Shown one piece after another: positions 54,301 through 61,927 of a stretch of 64,000 bases of DNA. Positions within the stretch are counted from its first letter, which is position 1; each line of letters opens with the position of its first letter. Position numbers and translations under genes: made by a program. Below the pieces are notes generated by a model. The model was not told the DNA's origin, did no database searches, and saw only the letters and a list, made by a program, of their open reading frames with translations. This DNA is from Chromatiaceae bacterium (lineage in GTDB: Bacteria > Pseudomonadota > Gammaproteobacteria > Chromatiales > Chromatiaceae), in contig JACKMU010000001.1 of assembly GCA_024235215.1 (NCBI GenBank), positions 124,001 to 188,000 of the forward strand. Direction: 5' to 3'.

Positions 54301-54541
54301 CCGGTTCCTGCCTATAGACAGTGATCAGGACGGATTGCCGGATGAGTGGGAACAGCGGATCATCGACAGCAGGCAAAACGATATGATAAGCAGTGTCGCA
54401 GATGTCCTGCCAGAGGACGACTTCGACGGTGATGGCGCTTCCAACCTTGAGGAATACAGAAGCGGAACCGATCCAACGAATGCCAATTCACGACCGCTCA
54501 ACGCTTTCTTCTGGTTACCGATATTACTGCTGGAAGAGTAG
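51383..54541 (+). CDS. Large secreted FG-GAP/VCBS repeat protein
   Basis: A 1052-residue exported protein. The signal sequence (SFWIIVILSLLVLLMPSLAAADS) is followed by an unassigned domain of about 210 residues. Many FG-GAP/VCBS repeats then form one or more beta-propellers with calcium-loop patterns such as DLNGDGLADIVG, DFDGDGKIDVAV and DLDGDGNLDLYVG. Near the C-terminus is a bacterial Ig-like/InlB-type repeat (ESGYYIADVVADGVSLG) and a calcium-binding segment DSDQDGLPDEWE with DFDGDGASNLEEY. It ends with the hydrophobic tail FFWLPILLLEE. A surface adhesin or binding role is plausible. The ATG at 51383 begins the signal peptide. Confidence 0.88.
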   Translation: MTPVLQKSFWIIVILSLLVLLMPSLAAADSHGSLGAATGSNWQYSYDRRLAMKQTQQARLHPKWKTLSGNERITRLVMFARKLFTPTTAKQVLEAAAMDANFQGNRTVIKGPPGGFFVLQREANCSLAFSIGSYQLNLTNPAFQITATTPDYQNMLHATAGLTTPGNTYAGGCSDPTLGIGSRRGFYLGRNSKGHTLFAAYGYDYMAGSNALFYGAIDAVTQTVNSHGVEHSLPEIHAVSAGDLNGDGLADIVGLDAVSGSISVWMVNDNGSIGAPTNYASAGDSARAAVMQDFDGDGKIDVAVSTLTTATGQEQISLLTGNGDGTLNSAYHLPVATPTANFRKQTLQTLLAVDLRDTGHFDIVGSNGLLLLNNGDGTFSEATPAFPARDATSSWGPNLASGDFDQDGKADLALNDGLTIRLYLGQGDGTFLEGKSYTSNDSIGYLTATDLDGDGNLDLYVGLGNGGLFGGDQFGVSQAYALLGHGDGNFTGAPELPFLYTGKNMRDLNGDGNIDGVGINSDNAFTSFLGDALGAFNSHAELMTTPITLNGKQFTLTGIDSYALADVNGDGKHDLAYIAKNFNGPSPGGSGPGVFLAWGDGSGGFGSPMFYRVPSFLPPGDIDLAPSIASLSLADVNDDGKADLIYGYKVTSYNTNTAFVGTAVQLSNGNGGFQTPQIIPFHSGPATSVFFLTRKVQLIADLNPDHFPDLVFLTQTPTVVSSEYVAEIQVAMGVGDGTFTLPVTVPGPEVMRQTYTDVLPPIKVADMDGDAIPDLIVLGASGTGSAQIGIVRGSGDGSFKAPIRKTLATQYLGNDQSIGVGDFDGDGQQDVALLDPYSIRNSGIYLGNGDGTLQSVMQNATEMPNLAINLPVGGTTIVLDLNGDGNQDLIAGSTALLTPTGAVANHTITASIGGGGTISPVGSINVTQGADQTFTVTPESGYYIADVVADGVSLGAVSTYSFKNVTEDHTIVARFLPIDSDQDGLPDEWEQRIIDSRQNDMISSVADVLPEDDFDGDGASNLEEYRSGTDPTNANSRPLNAFFWLPILLLEE

Positions 54542-55084
54542 CTTTGAGCAAGCAATAAACGAGAAGTACTGCGTCCTGCGAACGATCCACCGACGGTCAG
54601 GCGGTAACGTCACCCCTACCAGGAAGATGCCAAAGCACCGCTCTCCCATCTGGAACCGCCAGGCCGACAACTTCCGGTGGATGCCGGAGCGACTCGATAG
54701 CATGCTCGCCGATGCTGTTGACTATCACCTTGCGCCAAGGAGCCGTACTTCTGCTGAACCGCAATCCAGATGTAAAAATGCATGGTTATACTGAACTTCG
54801 GCCGGTAGTTAAGAAGAGAGCGTGGATTTTCTCCGATAATGGACGACACGCCAGTCTCTCCCCCGATTCAGCTCCTGATCGATGAGCGAAATCAGCAACG
54901 GCTGTGGCAAAACGGGTTGATTCCCGTAGAAAGAGTGAGTTAAGCTCACGACCGACGAAAGCTGCAGTCACGCCCTCACCTCTTCAGAACCCGCTACCGT
55001 CCAGCCAGGTACCGCTCTGCGGTATTGCATGTTGTACTGCGGTCAGGGCAACCATAAATTCAATGTACATTTTAGGATGGTGAT
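54542..55084. other. Intergenic region, no gene supported
   Basis: About 543 bases between the FG-GAP gene and the FKBP gene. Short open frames on both strands have translations without recognisable domains. Nothing structural stands out beyond the FKBP ribosome-binding site AGGATGGTGAT at 55074-55084. Confidence 0.45.
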
Positions 55085-55528
55085 ATGAATCAAGCAAAGC
55101 GCGGCGACAGCGTGAAAATTCACTACGATGGCAGCTTGGATGACGGAACCCGTTTCGATAGTTCCATGGGACGTGACCCACTGGAGTTCACTGTCGGATC
55201 CGGACAGGTGATACCGGGTTTTGACAATGCCGTGGTTGGTATGGCCGTGGGTGATAAAAAGTCAATACGTATTCTGCCCAAAGAGGCATACGGTGAACAC
55301 AGCGACGAATTGGTGCATGAGCTGCCAAAAAGTGCACTGCCGGAGGATCTGGAGGTTGCCGTCGGTATGCCACTGCAGGCGACCAGTTCCAGTGGTGATG
55401 TGGTGAACATGGTGGTGGTTGAGGTTGCCGAAAGTTCGATACAGGTGGATGCCAACCATCCACTGGCAGGAAAAGCGTTGAACTTTGAGATCGAACTGGT
55501 GGCACTTGGCACAGCTGGTCAGCCGTGA
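55085..55528 (+). CDS. FKBP-type peptidyl-prolyl isomerase (SlyD-like)
   Basis: A 147-residue folding helper that isomerises peptidyl-proline bonds. The FKBP domain is split by an IF chaperone insert, as in SlyD: YDGSLDDGTRFDSS and VIPGFDNAVVGMAVGDKKSI, then the insert with YGEHSDELVHELPKSALPEDLEV, and the closing strand ALNFEIELVAL. It lacks the metal-binding His-rich C-terminal tail of E. coli SlyD, and no signal peptide is visible, so it is cytosolic. The ATG is directly preceded by AGGATGGTGAT. Confidence 0.93.
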   Translation: MNQAKRGDSVKIHYDGSLDDGTRFDSSMGRDPLEFTVGSGQVIPGFDNAVVGMAVGDKKSIRILPKEAYGEHSDELVHELPKSALPEDLEVAVGMPLQATSSSGDVVNMVVVEVAESSIQVDANHPLAGKALNFEIELVALGTAGQP

Positions 55529-55608
55529 TGATGCCATCGCTGATACGCTGAGCGTCCGACAGCTCAGAGCCTCAGCGGTCGGTTTCCTGCGGAACCAGGC
55601 GGCGTGGA

Positions 55609-56517
55609 TCAGTGCAGTGCAGCGCTGATGTGCGACTCATCCTCCCCGGCAGCACGTTGCATGAATGCTTCGATCAAATCGATCCCAACACGCTGAAATG
55701 CCGGAATCGTATGCGGATCCATCTTACCGTAACGGTGGCTCTCATGCTGCTGATGACTGAGCACATTGGCCACCTGCACGAGATCCACGTAATCCACCTG
55801 CTCTCCGGGAGGGTCCCGGTCCAGCTTGTCGTGAGTGGCTGCCACGTCGATCATCGCCGGGTCGAAATTCCATAGGGTCAACATAAATTTTCCCACGCTC
55901 ATGTGCAGCGCATAAACCACTTTGTCCAGCTTCTTCTCATCATCCAGCAGCAGCTGGTGGTCCTTGGCCTTCAGCAATATCGGGATCGCACCCACATCGT
56001 GGATCAACCCCGCCAGCATCGCCTCATCCCGGTTGAGATGGGGAAAATGTTCACACAGCAGCGCTGCTTTTGAGGCGACGCTGACGCTATGGCGCCACAA
56101 CGCCTCCATGCGCACCTGTATCGACTTGATTGCGGTGGTAAAGACATCGCGCATGGCCAGGCTGAGTATCGCATGCCTGACCGCATCTATACCTATCCGG
56201 GTGATGGCGGCCTTGACCGACGCAACATTCCTGGTTCCCCGGTAGAGTGGACTGTTGGCGTAACGCACCAGCCGCGCCGCCATTGAAGTATCCTTGGTGA
56301 TGACTTTGGCCACGTCCGCCATGCAACTGCCCGCATCGTTGACCACGAGCAACGCCTCCAGCGAAAGTGCCGGCAATGTGGGGAGTTTGATCTGGTTTTT
56401 CTGTATGGCGTCGCGCAGCTCCAGGGCAAAAGCTTTGGGATCAAATTTCTCACTCTGGTCATTCTCCTGCCCCCTACTCGCAGGCCGACCCCATATCTGA
56501 TCGTGTTGTGTCTGCAA
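55609..56517 (-). CDS. HDOD domain signalling protein
   Basis: A 302-residue protein dominated by an HDOD domain (about 25-230), a degenerate HD-type domain used in bacterial signalling. Marks are LPTLPALSLEALLVVND, STAMAARLVRYANSPLYRG-like DTSMAARLVRYANSPLYRG and LAGLIHDVGAIPILL, where one HD pair remains. It starts with TTG at 56517; AGGAAAG lies 8 bases upstream. No ATG in frame fits. It directly follows a small acidic protein gene on the same strand (26-base gap), so they form one operon. Confidence 0.82.
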   Translation of the reverse strand: MQTQHDQIWGRPASRGQENDQSEKFDPKAFALELRDAIQKNQIKLPTLPALSLEALLVVNDAGSCMADVAKVITKDTSMAARLVRYANSPLYRGTRNVASVKAAITRIGIDAVRHAILSLAMRDVFTTAIKSIQVRMEALWRHSVSVASKAALLCEHFPHLNRDEAMLAGLIHDVGAIPILLKAKDHQLLLDDEKKLDKVVYALHMSVGKFMLTLWNFDPAMIDVAATHDKLDRDPPGEQVDYVDLVQVANVLSHQQHESHRYGKMDPHTIPAFQRVGIDLIEAFMQRAAGEDESHISAALH

Positions 56518-56543
56518 TTTCGCTTTCCTGTCTCCGATCGGTC

Positions 56544-57074
56544 TCAGCCAGCCAGCATCGAGATGCCGCGGCTGTTCCACTCGCCGCCGCTGATCGTCGG
56601 GCGTCCCAGATCGTTCCAAAGTACTGCAATCTGTTCGTAGGAGATGGCATGTGTCATCATCTCTTCTACGTCGCGTTTGAGCATATTGAGGTACTGCTTC
56701 TTGCCGACCGCATTGGCCAGCTGTGCCGGCGTAAGCTCGATCTGATGATCATTCAGCAACAGATCCAATACCTCCTCAAAGCTGTAATGTCCAATCAGGC
56801 CGCCGACCAGTGCGGTGATATCCCGATCGTTCACCGGCTGCTGTTCCGGTTGGGCAATCTCTTCCGGTTGAGCGATCTCTTCCAGCTGGGCGATCTCTTC
56901 CGGTTCAGCCATCTCCTCGGGTTCGGTCACGACCTGCTGCGTACGGCGCTGGCGCCAGCGCAGCACCCCTTCCAGCGCCATTTTGGTCGTCAGCAGGGGG
57001 TAGGTTTGGTTGAGAAAATCCAGTCTTTCGGCGCACGCATCCATCGCACGCTCAAGTTCCGGGTTTCGCTGCAT
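56544..57074 (-). CDS. Acidic protein with EPEE(I/M)A repeats
   Basis: A 176-residue soluble protein of unknown function. A helical N-terminus (ELERAMDACAERLDFLNQTY) is followed by four tandem six-residue acidic repeats (EPEEMA, EPEEIA, QLEEIA, QPEEIA), then a helical C-terminal domain (DITALVGGLIGHYSFEEVLDLLL and LKRDVEEMMTHAISYEQIAVLW). The repeats are likely a flexible linker. The ATG has AGGAA upstream. It is the first gene of a pair with the HDOD protein, perhaps a partner or adaptor for it. Confidence 0.65.
   Translation of the reverse strand: MQRNPELERAMDACAERLDFLNQTYPLLTTKMALEGVLRWRQRRTQQVVTEPEEMAEPEEIAQLEEIAQPEEIAQPEQQPVNDRDITALVGGLIGHYSFEEVLDLLLNDHQIELTPAQLANAVGKKQYLNMLKRDVEEMMTHAISYEQIAVLWNDLGRPTISGGEWNSRGISMLAG
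56851..56922. repeat. Four tandem 18-bp repeats inside the acidic-protein gene
   Basis: Units at 56851-56868, 56869-56886, 56887-56904 and 56905-56922 share the pattern T-N-GC-N-ATCTC-TCC-GG-T. The unit is a multiple of three, so copy number can change without breaking the frame. Confidence 0.85.
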
Positions 57075-57181
57075 GATCTGGATTCCTGTTCAGGAGGATT
57101 CAAACAGGAATAGCGGCAGGCAGCGACCCTTTCTTTAGAACCATTCTCGATACCGGCACCCTGAAAGCAGGGAAATTTCGC

Positions 57182-58231
57182 TCAGCAGCAGCCGGAGGCG
57201 GTGGAAGCGGTGCCGATATCGAACGGCATCCGCGTGCCGCAATCGGCGAAGATACCGTAGTGCGTCTCCCGATTGCCGAAAAAGTCGAAATAGGGACGGA
57301 ACCGGGTCTCATGCAGCATGCGATAGCTGTTTCCGCAGACCGGAAAGATCTTGCCCTTCTCGATCAAGTGATGCTTGTCCAGCAGGAAACGGTTTTCGCT
57401 GTGTTCGATACCACCGCGATAGATCACCGCCTGTCCATAGTCCTCGCAATGGCTCTCCAGTCCGTCCAGTTTGAATAATCGATAAGTCGCTGAAAAAAAA
57501 GATATATGTCCGATTTTATCCTGAATCTCGTGGTTCAGGACGGCAAGCGGCCGGTCCTCGACCAGCCGCGGATCGCGAAAGCCGGCAGATTGGGCCAGAT
57601 TGAGAAAATCATTCCAATAGAGCGCACCGCTCAGACACTCACCATAGAGCACCGGATCCTGCACCAGCTCAGCCGGTACCCGCCGGTCGGAGTAGACGTC
57701 GGAGAAGTAAAGCTCACCCCCTGGTTTCAGCAGTCGATAGGCCTCCGCCAGCACCGCCGCCTTGTCCGGCGACAGGTTGATGACGCAGTTGGAAACGATG
57801 ATATCGAAGCTGTTATCCTCCAGTCCGAGCTGATCGAGCCGCTCGATATAACCCTGGCGAAACTCGATGTTGGAACTGCCGAAACCGAACCGTTGTCGAT
57901 GCCAGTCGAGATGCCGCTTGGCCACAGAAAGCTGCTCCTCGGTCATATCCACGCCCAATACGTACCCCTCCTCACCCACCAGCTGGGCGAGCAGATAACA
58001 GTCGCGGCCGGAGCCGCTGCCCAGGTCGAGAATGCGCATTCCACGCAGCAGGTCGGGCCGCACCAGACCACACCCGTAGTAGCGCGCCGTCACTTCTGGA
58101 TGGATATTGACGAGCAGCTGCTGCAGATGATCCGGAGTATCGGTCAGGGTGCAGCAGGCATCGGTCTGCAGATCGCTGTTTCCCTGCAGTATCTTGCCGT
58201 AGTACTCCTTCACGCTGTCGTTGATGTTCAT
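57182..58231 (-). CDS. arsM: Arsenite methyltransferase
   Basis: A 349-residue S-adenosylmethionine-dependent enzyme that methylates arsenite to volatile or less toxic methylarsenicals. The SAM-binding motif is ILDLGSGSGRDCYLL. The three arsenite-binding cysteines known from ArsM are present: C54 in YYGCG, C149 in VSNCV and C199 in YGEC. A C26-C27 pair in DACCTL is also typical, and the C-terminus ends in GCC. The C-terminal 70 residues form the extra domain. The ATG at 58231 has AGGAAAA upstream. No arsR or arsenite pump is adjacent, so its control is not evident. Confidence 0.93.
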   Translation of the reverse strand: MNINDSVKEYYGKILQGNSDLQTDACCTLTDTPDHLQQLLVNIHPEVTARYYGCGLVRPDLLRGMRILDLGSGSGRDCYLLAQLVGEEGYVLGVDMTEEQLSVAKRHLDWHRQRFGFGSSNIEFRQGYIERLDQLGLEDNSFDIIVSNCVINLSPDKAAVLAEAYRLLKPGGELYFSDVYSDRRVPAELVQDPVLYGECLSGALYWNDFLNLAQSAGFRDPRLVEDRPLAVLNHEIQDKIGHISFFSATYRLFKLDGLESHCEDYGQAVIYRGGIEHSENRFLLDKHHLIEKGKIFPVCGNSYRMLHETRFRPYFDFFGNRETHYGIFADCGTRMPFDIGTASTASGCC

Positions 58232-58297
58232 TTCGCCATTTTCCTGCGTTCGGGTGGACACGTTGCCCGCCCGGTGAGTGATCGTCCGGCCGCTGCG

Positions 58298-59842
58298 TTA
58301 TCCGGCGCCCTGATCGAGTTTGTGCATCTGCATATTGATCATGCGAATGGTGGCCTTCATTGCGGCGAACACCTGGTTGGAGTGGACACCGCGGGTCTTG
58401 AACAACCCATGACCATTCTGCCAGGTGATGGTCGCCTCGGTGAGGGCGTCGGTTTTCCCCCCCTTCGGAATGCGCACCTCGAAATCGACCAGCGTGGGCA
58501 GCACGATACCGCGCCGCTTGACCACCTTCTTGATCGCATTCATGAAGGCATCGAAGCCGCCATTGCCGATGCCTGCGGAGAGCTCGACATCCTCACCGAC
58601 GCGGACACGGAGACTCACTGTGGAGTCCAGGTGAAGGCCAGAGGTAACGGAGCAGTTGAGCAGTTCGATGTAGTGATAATCGCGCCCTTCCAGCACCTCA
58701 GCGATGATGATCGGCAGATCGTCCTGGGTGATGCTCTTTTTCAAATCACCCAGCTCGACCACCCGCTGCAGCACTTTCTCCAGATTCTCCTCGGAGAGAG
58801 AGATGTCGAGCAGTTCCAGGTTCTTCAGCAGTGAAGCCTTGCCACTCATCTTGCCCAGCGCGTAGCTGCGCTGACGGGAGAAACGTTCCGGGCTGAGGTC
58901 GGTCTGATACAGGCCGCCCTTCTTGTCACCGTCGGCGTGGATGCCGCTGGTCTGGGTAAATACATCCGCGCCTACGATCGGAGCGTTCTCGGCCAGCCGT
59001 TTTCCGGCGAAATTCTCCACCATCTCGCTCAGCCGCAGCAGATGGCTCTCGTCAATCGAGATGTCGAGTCCCATACGGTCCTTGAGATTGACCGCCACCT
59101 CGGCCAGGGAGGCGTTGCCGGCGCGCTCGCCCAGGCAGTTGATGGTGCAGTGGATCGTGCCCGCGCCAGCCTTGACGCCTGCCAACGCGTTAGCGGTGCC
59201 AAGCCCATAGTCATTGTGTGGATGAAAATCGAACTTCAGCTCCGGGAAGCGGTCCACCATATCACTGACCGCGGCAAACACCTGATCGGGAGTCATCACC
59301 CCCAGGGTATCGGGCAGCATGAACGAGCCGATACCGGCATCCCGCAGGCGATCCACCAGCTGGTAGACATACTCGGGGCTGTCTTTGTAGCCGTTCGACC
59401 AATCCTCCAGATAGAGATTGACTATGAGCCCCTGTTCATGGGCATAGTCGATCGTCTTGCGGATGTCTGCAACATGCTCCTCCAACGTCTTGTTCAGCTG
59501 ACGCCGGCAATGCTTCTCGCTGCCCTTGGCGAGCAGGTTGATCACCCTGCCGCCGGCATCGGTAATCCAGTCGACGCTGCGGGTAAAATCGACAAATCCG
59601 AGTACCTCGACCCGGTCGCCCAGACCGATGCTGTCGGCCCATTCGACAATATTGGCTACCGCCTCCTTCTCCCCTTCCGAGACCCGTGCGGAGGCCACTT
59701 CGATACGGTCTACCTTGAGCTGTTCCAACAATGCCTTGGCGATGTTCAGCTTCTCCCCCGGGGAGAAGGAGACACCCTGAGTCTGTTCACCATCGCGTAG
59801 TGTGGTGTCCAGAATTTTGATCTGTTCTCTGATTCTATTCAT
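58298..59842 (-). CDS. cimA: (R)-Citramalate synthase
   Basis: A 514-residue enzyme that condenses pyruvate and acetyl-CoA to (R)-citramalate, the first step of the threonine-independent isoleucine route. It has the HMGL-like catalytic barrel (ILDTTLRDGEQTQGVSFS, VDRIEVASARVSEGE, YLEDWSNGYKDSPEY, DFHPHNDYGLGTANAL, TQTSGIHADGDKKGGLY) and a regulatory domain at the end. VASARVSEGE and YLEDWSNG closely resemble the Leptospira citramalate synthase, so I prefer this to isopropylmalate synthase. The ATG at 59842 overlaps the thrC end by 8 bases. Confidence 0.86.
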   Translation of the reverse strand: MNRIREQIKILDTTLRDGEQTQGVSFSPGEKLNIAKALLEQLKVDRIEVASARVSEGEKEAVANIVEWADSIGLGDRVEVLGFVDFTRSVDWITDAGGRVINLLAKGSEKHCRRQLNKTLEEHVADIRKTIDYAHEQGLIVNLYLEDWSNGYKDSPEYVYQLVDRLRDAGIGSFMLPDTLGVMTPDQVFAAVSDMVDRFPELKFDFHPHNDYGLGTANALAGVKAGAGTIHCTINCLGERAGNASLAEVAVNLKDRMGLDISIDESHLLRLSEMVENFAGKRLAENAPIVGADVFTQTSGIHADGDKKGGLYQTDLSPERFSRQRSYALGKMSGKASLLKNLELLDISLSEENLEKVLQRVVELGDLKKSITQDDLPIIIAEVLEGRDYHYIELLNCSVTSGLHLDSTVSLRVRVGEDVELSAGIGNGGFDAFMNAIKKVVKRRGIVLPTLVDFEVRIPKGGKTDALTEATITWQNGHGLFKTRGVHSNQVFAAMKATIRMINMQMHKLDQGAG

Positions 59843-61226
59843 ACTGCCCGTCAAGTTTACTTTGCATATAGCGTTTGATTACCCCAACATCCGCCGCCAG
59901 GATCTGGCAGCGTGTCTCTCTCTCCAGCAGACCCTGCAGCGATGGGGGCGGAGATGCCTCGCAGCCGATTGCACGCTCCACCGCCTCACCGAATTTTGCC
60001 GGATGGGCGGTGGCAAGACAGACCGCACCGGGAAATCGGCTGGCTGCGCGCACTCCCACCGCAGTATGCGGATCCAGAATGTAGCCGTGCTCCCGGTAGC
60101 TGGCAGCAATCTGCTCCAATGTCTCCTCCTCGCTTACCGCTTCGGCGTGAAACAGCGCCGTCACTTCGGCGAGCTTCTCCCCGGGGATCGTTATCTGCCC
60201 CTCGCGACCCATCCGCTCCATCAGTTCACGCACCTTATCGGTTCGCTGATCCATCAGGTAATAGAGATAGCGCTCGAAATTGGAGGAGATCTGGATATCC
60301 ATGGAGGGGCTGATGGTATGGTGCACTTCACGCGCCTGATAGACCCCGCTGTTGACGAAGCGGCTGAGGATATCGTTGCGGTTGGTGGCCAGCACCAGCC
60401 GCTCGATCGGCAGCCCCATACGCAATGCCACGTAGCCGGCGAAGATATCGCCAAAGTTGCCGGTCGGTACGGAAAAGGTGAGCTTGCGCCTGGTATCACC
60501 GCCACTGACCCGGCTCCAAGCGTAGAAATAGTAGACCACCTGCGCCAGGATACGCGCCCAGTTGATCGAGTTGACCGCACCCAGGTTGTAAGCCCGTTTG
60601 AACTCCAGGTCGTTGAACAGCGCCTTGACGATGCGCTGACCGTCATCGAAGGTACCTTCGATAGCGATGTTGTGGACATTCTCATCCAGCACCGTGGTCA
60701 TCTGCCGCTCCTGAATCGGTGAGACCCGGTTGTGCGGATGCAGGATGAAGATGTCTATGCGCCGCTGGCCGCGCACGCCGTATATTGCAGCCGATCCGGT
60801 ATCCCCGGAGGTGGCGCCGAGAATATTCAGGTGTCCGTCGGAACGCTCCAGCAGCAACTCGAACAGATTCCCGAGGAACTGCAGCGCGACATCCTTGAAA
60901 GCTGCAGTAGGTCCGTGGAACAGCTCGAGAATATATTGCTCACCCAGCTTTACCACCGGCGTCACTTCCGGGTGGCTGAAGCCGGCATAGGCGCGTTCCA
61001 CCAGTGCGGAGAGGGTATCCCGGCTGATGTCTTCGCCCATGAACGGGTGCATCACTTCGACCGCCAGTTCGTTGAAAGGCAGACCGGACCAACGTCGCAG
61101 CGTCTGTTCATCCACTTGCGGAAATAATTCCGGGAGGAGCAGGCCGCCATCGGTCGCCAACCCCATCATCACCGCTTGGGAGAAGGTTATCGGGTCGACA
61201 CCACCCCGGGTACTGAGATATCGCAT
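59835..61226 (-). CDS. thrC: Threonine synthase
   Basis: A 463-residue PLP enzyme that converts O-phosphohomoserine to threonine. It begins MRYLSTRGGVDPITFSQAVMMGLATDGGLLLPE, standard for the long-form ThrC. The PLP lysine is in FHGPTAAFKDVALQFLG, with LGATSGDTGSAAIYGV as the phosphate-binding region and KLTFSVPTGNFGDIFAGYVA. The start is the first ATG of the conserved N-terminus. cimA follows with an 8-base overlap, so both routes into 2-oxobutanoate are expressed together. Homoserine kinase and dehydrogenase genes are not in the window. Confidence 0.96.
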   Translation of the reverse strand: MRYLSTRGGVDPITFSQAVMMGLATDGGLLLPELFPQVDEQTLRRWSGLPFNELAVEVMHPFMGEDISRDTLSALVERAYAGFSHPEVTPVVKLGEQYILELFHGPTAAFKDVALQFLGNLFELLLERSDGHLNILGATSGDTGSAAIYGVRGQRRIDIFILHPHNRVSPIQERQMTTVLDENVHNIAIEGTFDDGQRIVKALFNDLEFKRAYNLGAVNSINWARILAQVVYYFYAWSRVSGGDTRRKLTFSVPTGNFGDIFAGYVALRMGLPIERLVLATNRNDILSRFVNSGVYQAREVHHTISPSMDIQISSNFERYLYYLMDQRTDKVRELMERMGREGQITIPGEKLAEVTALFHAEAVSEEETLEQIAASYREHGYILDPHTAVGVRAASRFPGAVCLATAHPAKFGEAVERAIGCEASPPPSLQGLLERETRCQILAADVGVIKRYMQSKLDGQYE

Positions 61227-61927
61227 GCCGCTGGTCCTCGATCCAGATTGTTTAAGTCAGACTCCGTACGACCGGTCGTCAGCACACCTCTCCAGGCAGC
61301 AGAACCGGAATCCCACAGCGCAAGAGGGAGTTGACAGAGAGACGCACTGCAACGCGCCACGTCGATCACCAGTAAAAAATTGCCCCCGATCGTGTACGGC
61401 ATATCCGATATCGGGTGATCCACAGCGTCCGGGAGACCAGACAGCTGCTGGAGCTGTTGCCGGCACCGCAACCCACCAATTTCCCGAAGTGATCTCTCCC
61501 GTTACGAACGGGGCAGTATACCAGTCTTGCAACGCCGCTACAGCAGAGACCTTGAACTGAACGATACCAGCCCGCAGCGACCTCAAGACCGCTGGCAGCG
61601 GTCAGTGCGACTCTCATCGCCGTCAGTTTGAGGTGTGAATTCAGACTCCACGCCGGAGCATTTGCAGATCGAGATGAGCAGTCGACCAATGGCTACGACT
61701 TAATTCCGTGATTCAACAGATCCATTGAATATATAATTCCAGTGATTATTCAGATCCCCCTGGAAAAGTGCGATTTTGCAGGGGGCAATAGGGAGAGTAT
61801 GACTGCCCCCCTTTGGAAACCCCAAAGTGAAGGAGCAACTAATCAGCTGGACCCGTTTTTTGAGTCCAGCTGATTAGTTGCTGATTGAATTGAAATTCCA
61901 GCTTATTACTGCGAAAAGGATCGGTAT
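61227..61927. other. Divergent intergenic region with structured element copy 2
   Basis: About 701 bases between thrC and the sterol-desaturase-type gene. The first 500 hold no supported gene. The three-hairpin element lies at 61748-61882 and is read on the minus strand; it ends about 45 bases before the next start. Confidence 0.5.
61748..61882 (-). ncRNA. Three-hairpin structured element, copy 2
   Basis: The minus-strand counterpart of 26466-26603. H1 has perfect 19-bp arms (61834-61852 and 61864-61882), and H3 has 7-bp arms (61756-61762 and 61779-61785). Read on the minus strand, conserved single-stranded blocks are TTTGGGGTTTCCAAAGGGG, GCAGTC, ACTCTCCC, TGCAAAATCGCACTTT and GGATCTGAAT. 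The H1 and H3 stems differ from copy 1 but still pair. H2 is weaker here. Function unknown; the ncRNA type is provisional. Confidence 0.55.

Noticed and set aside
54616..54971. Small open frames upstream of the FKBP gene
   Set aside because: Translations are low-complexity, Arg/Cys-rich and without matches; no start signals.
61187..61689. Leftward open frames upstream of thrC
   Set aside because: They overlap one another, have no clear starts and do not resemble any family.
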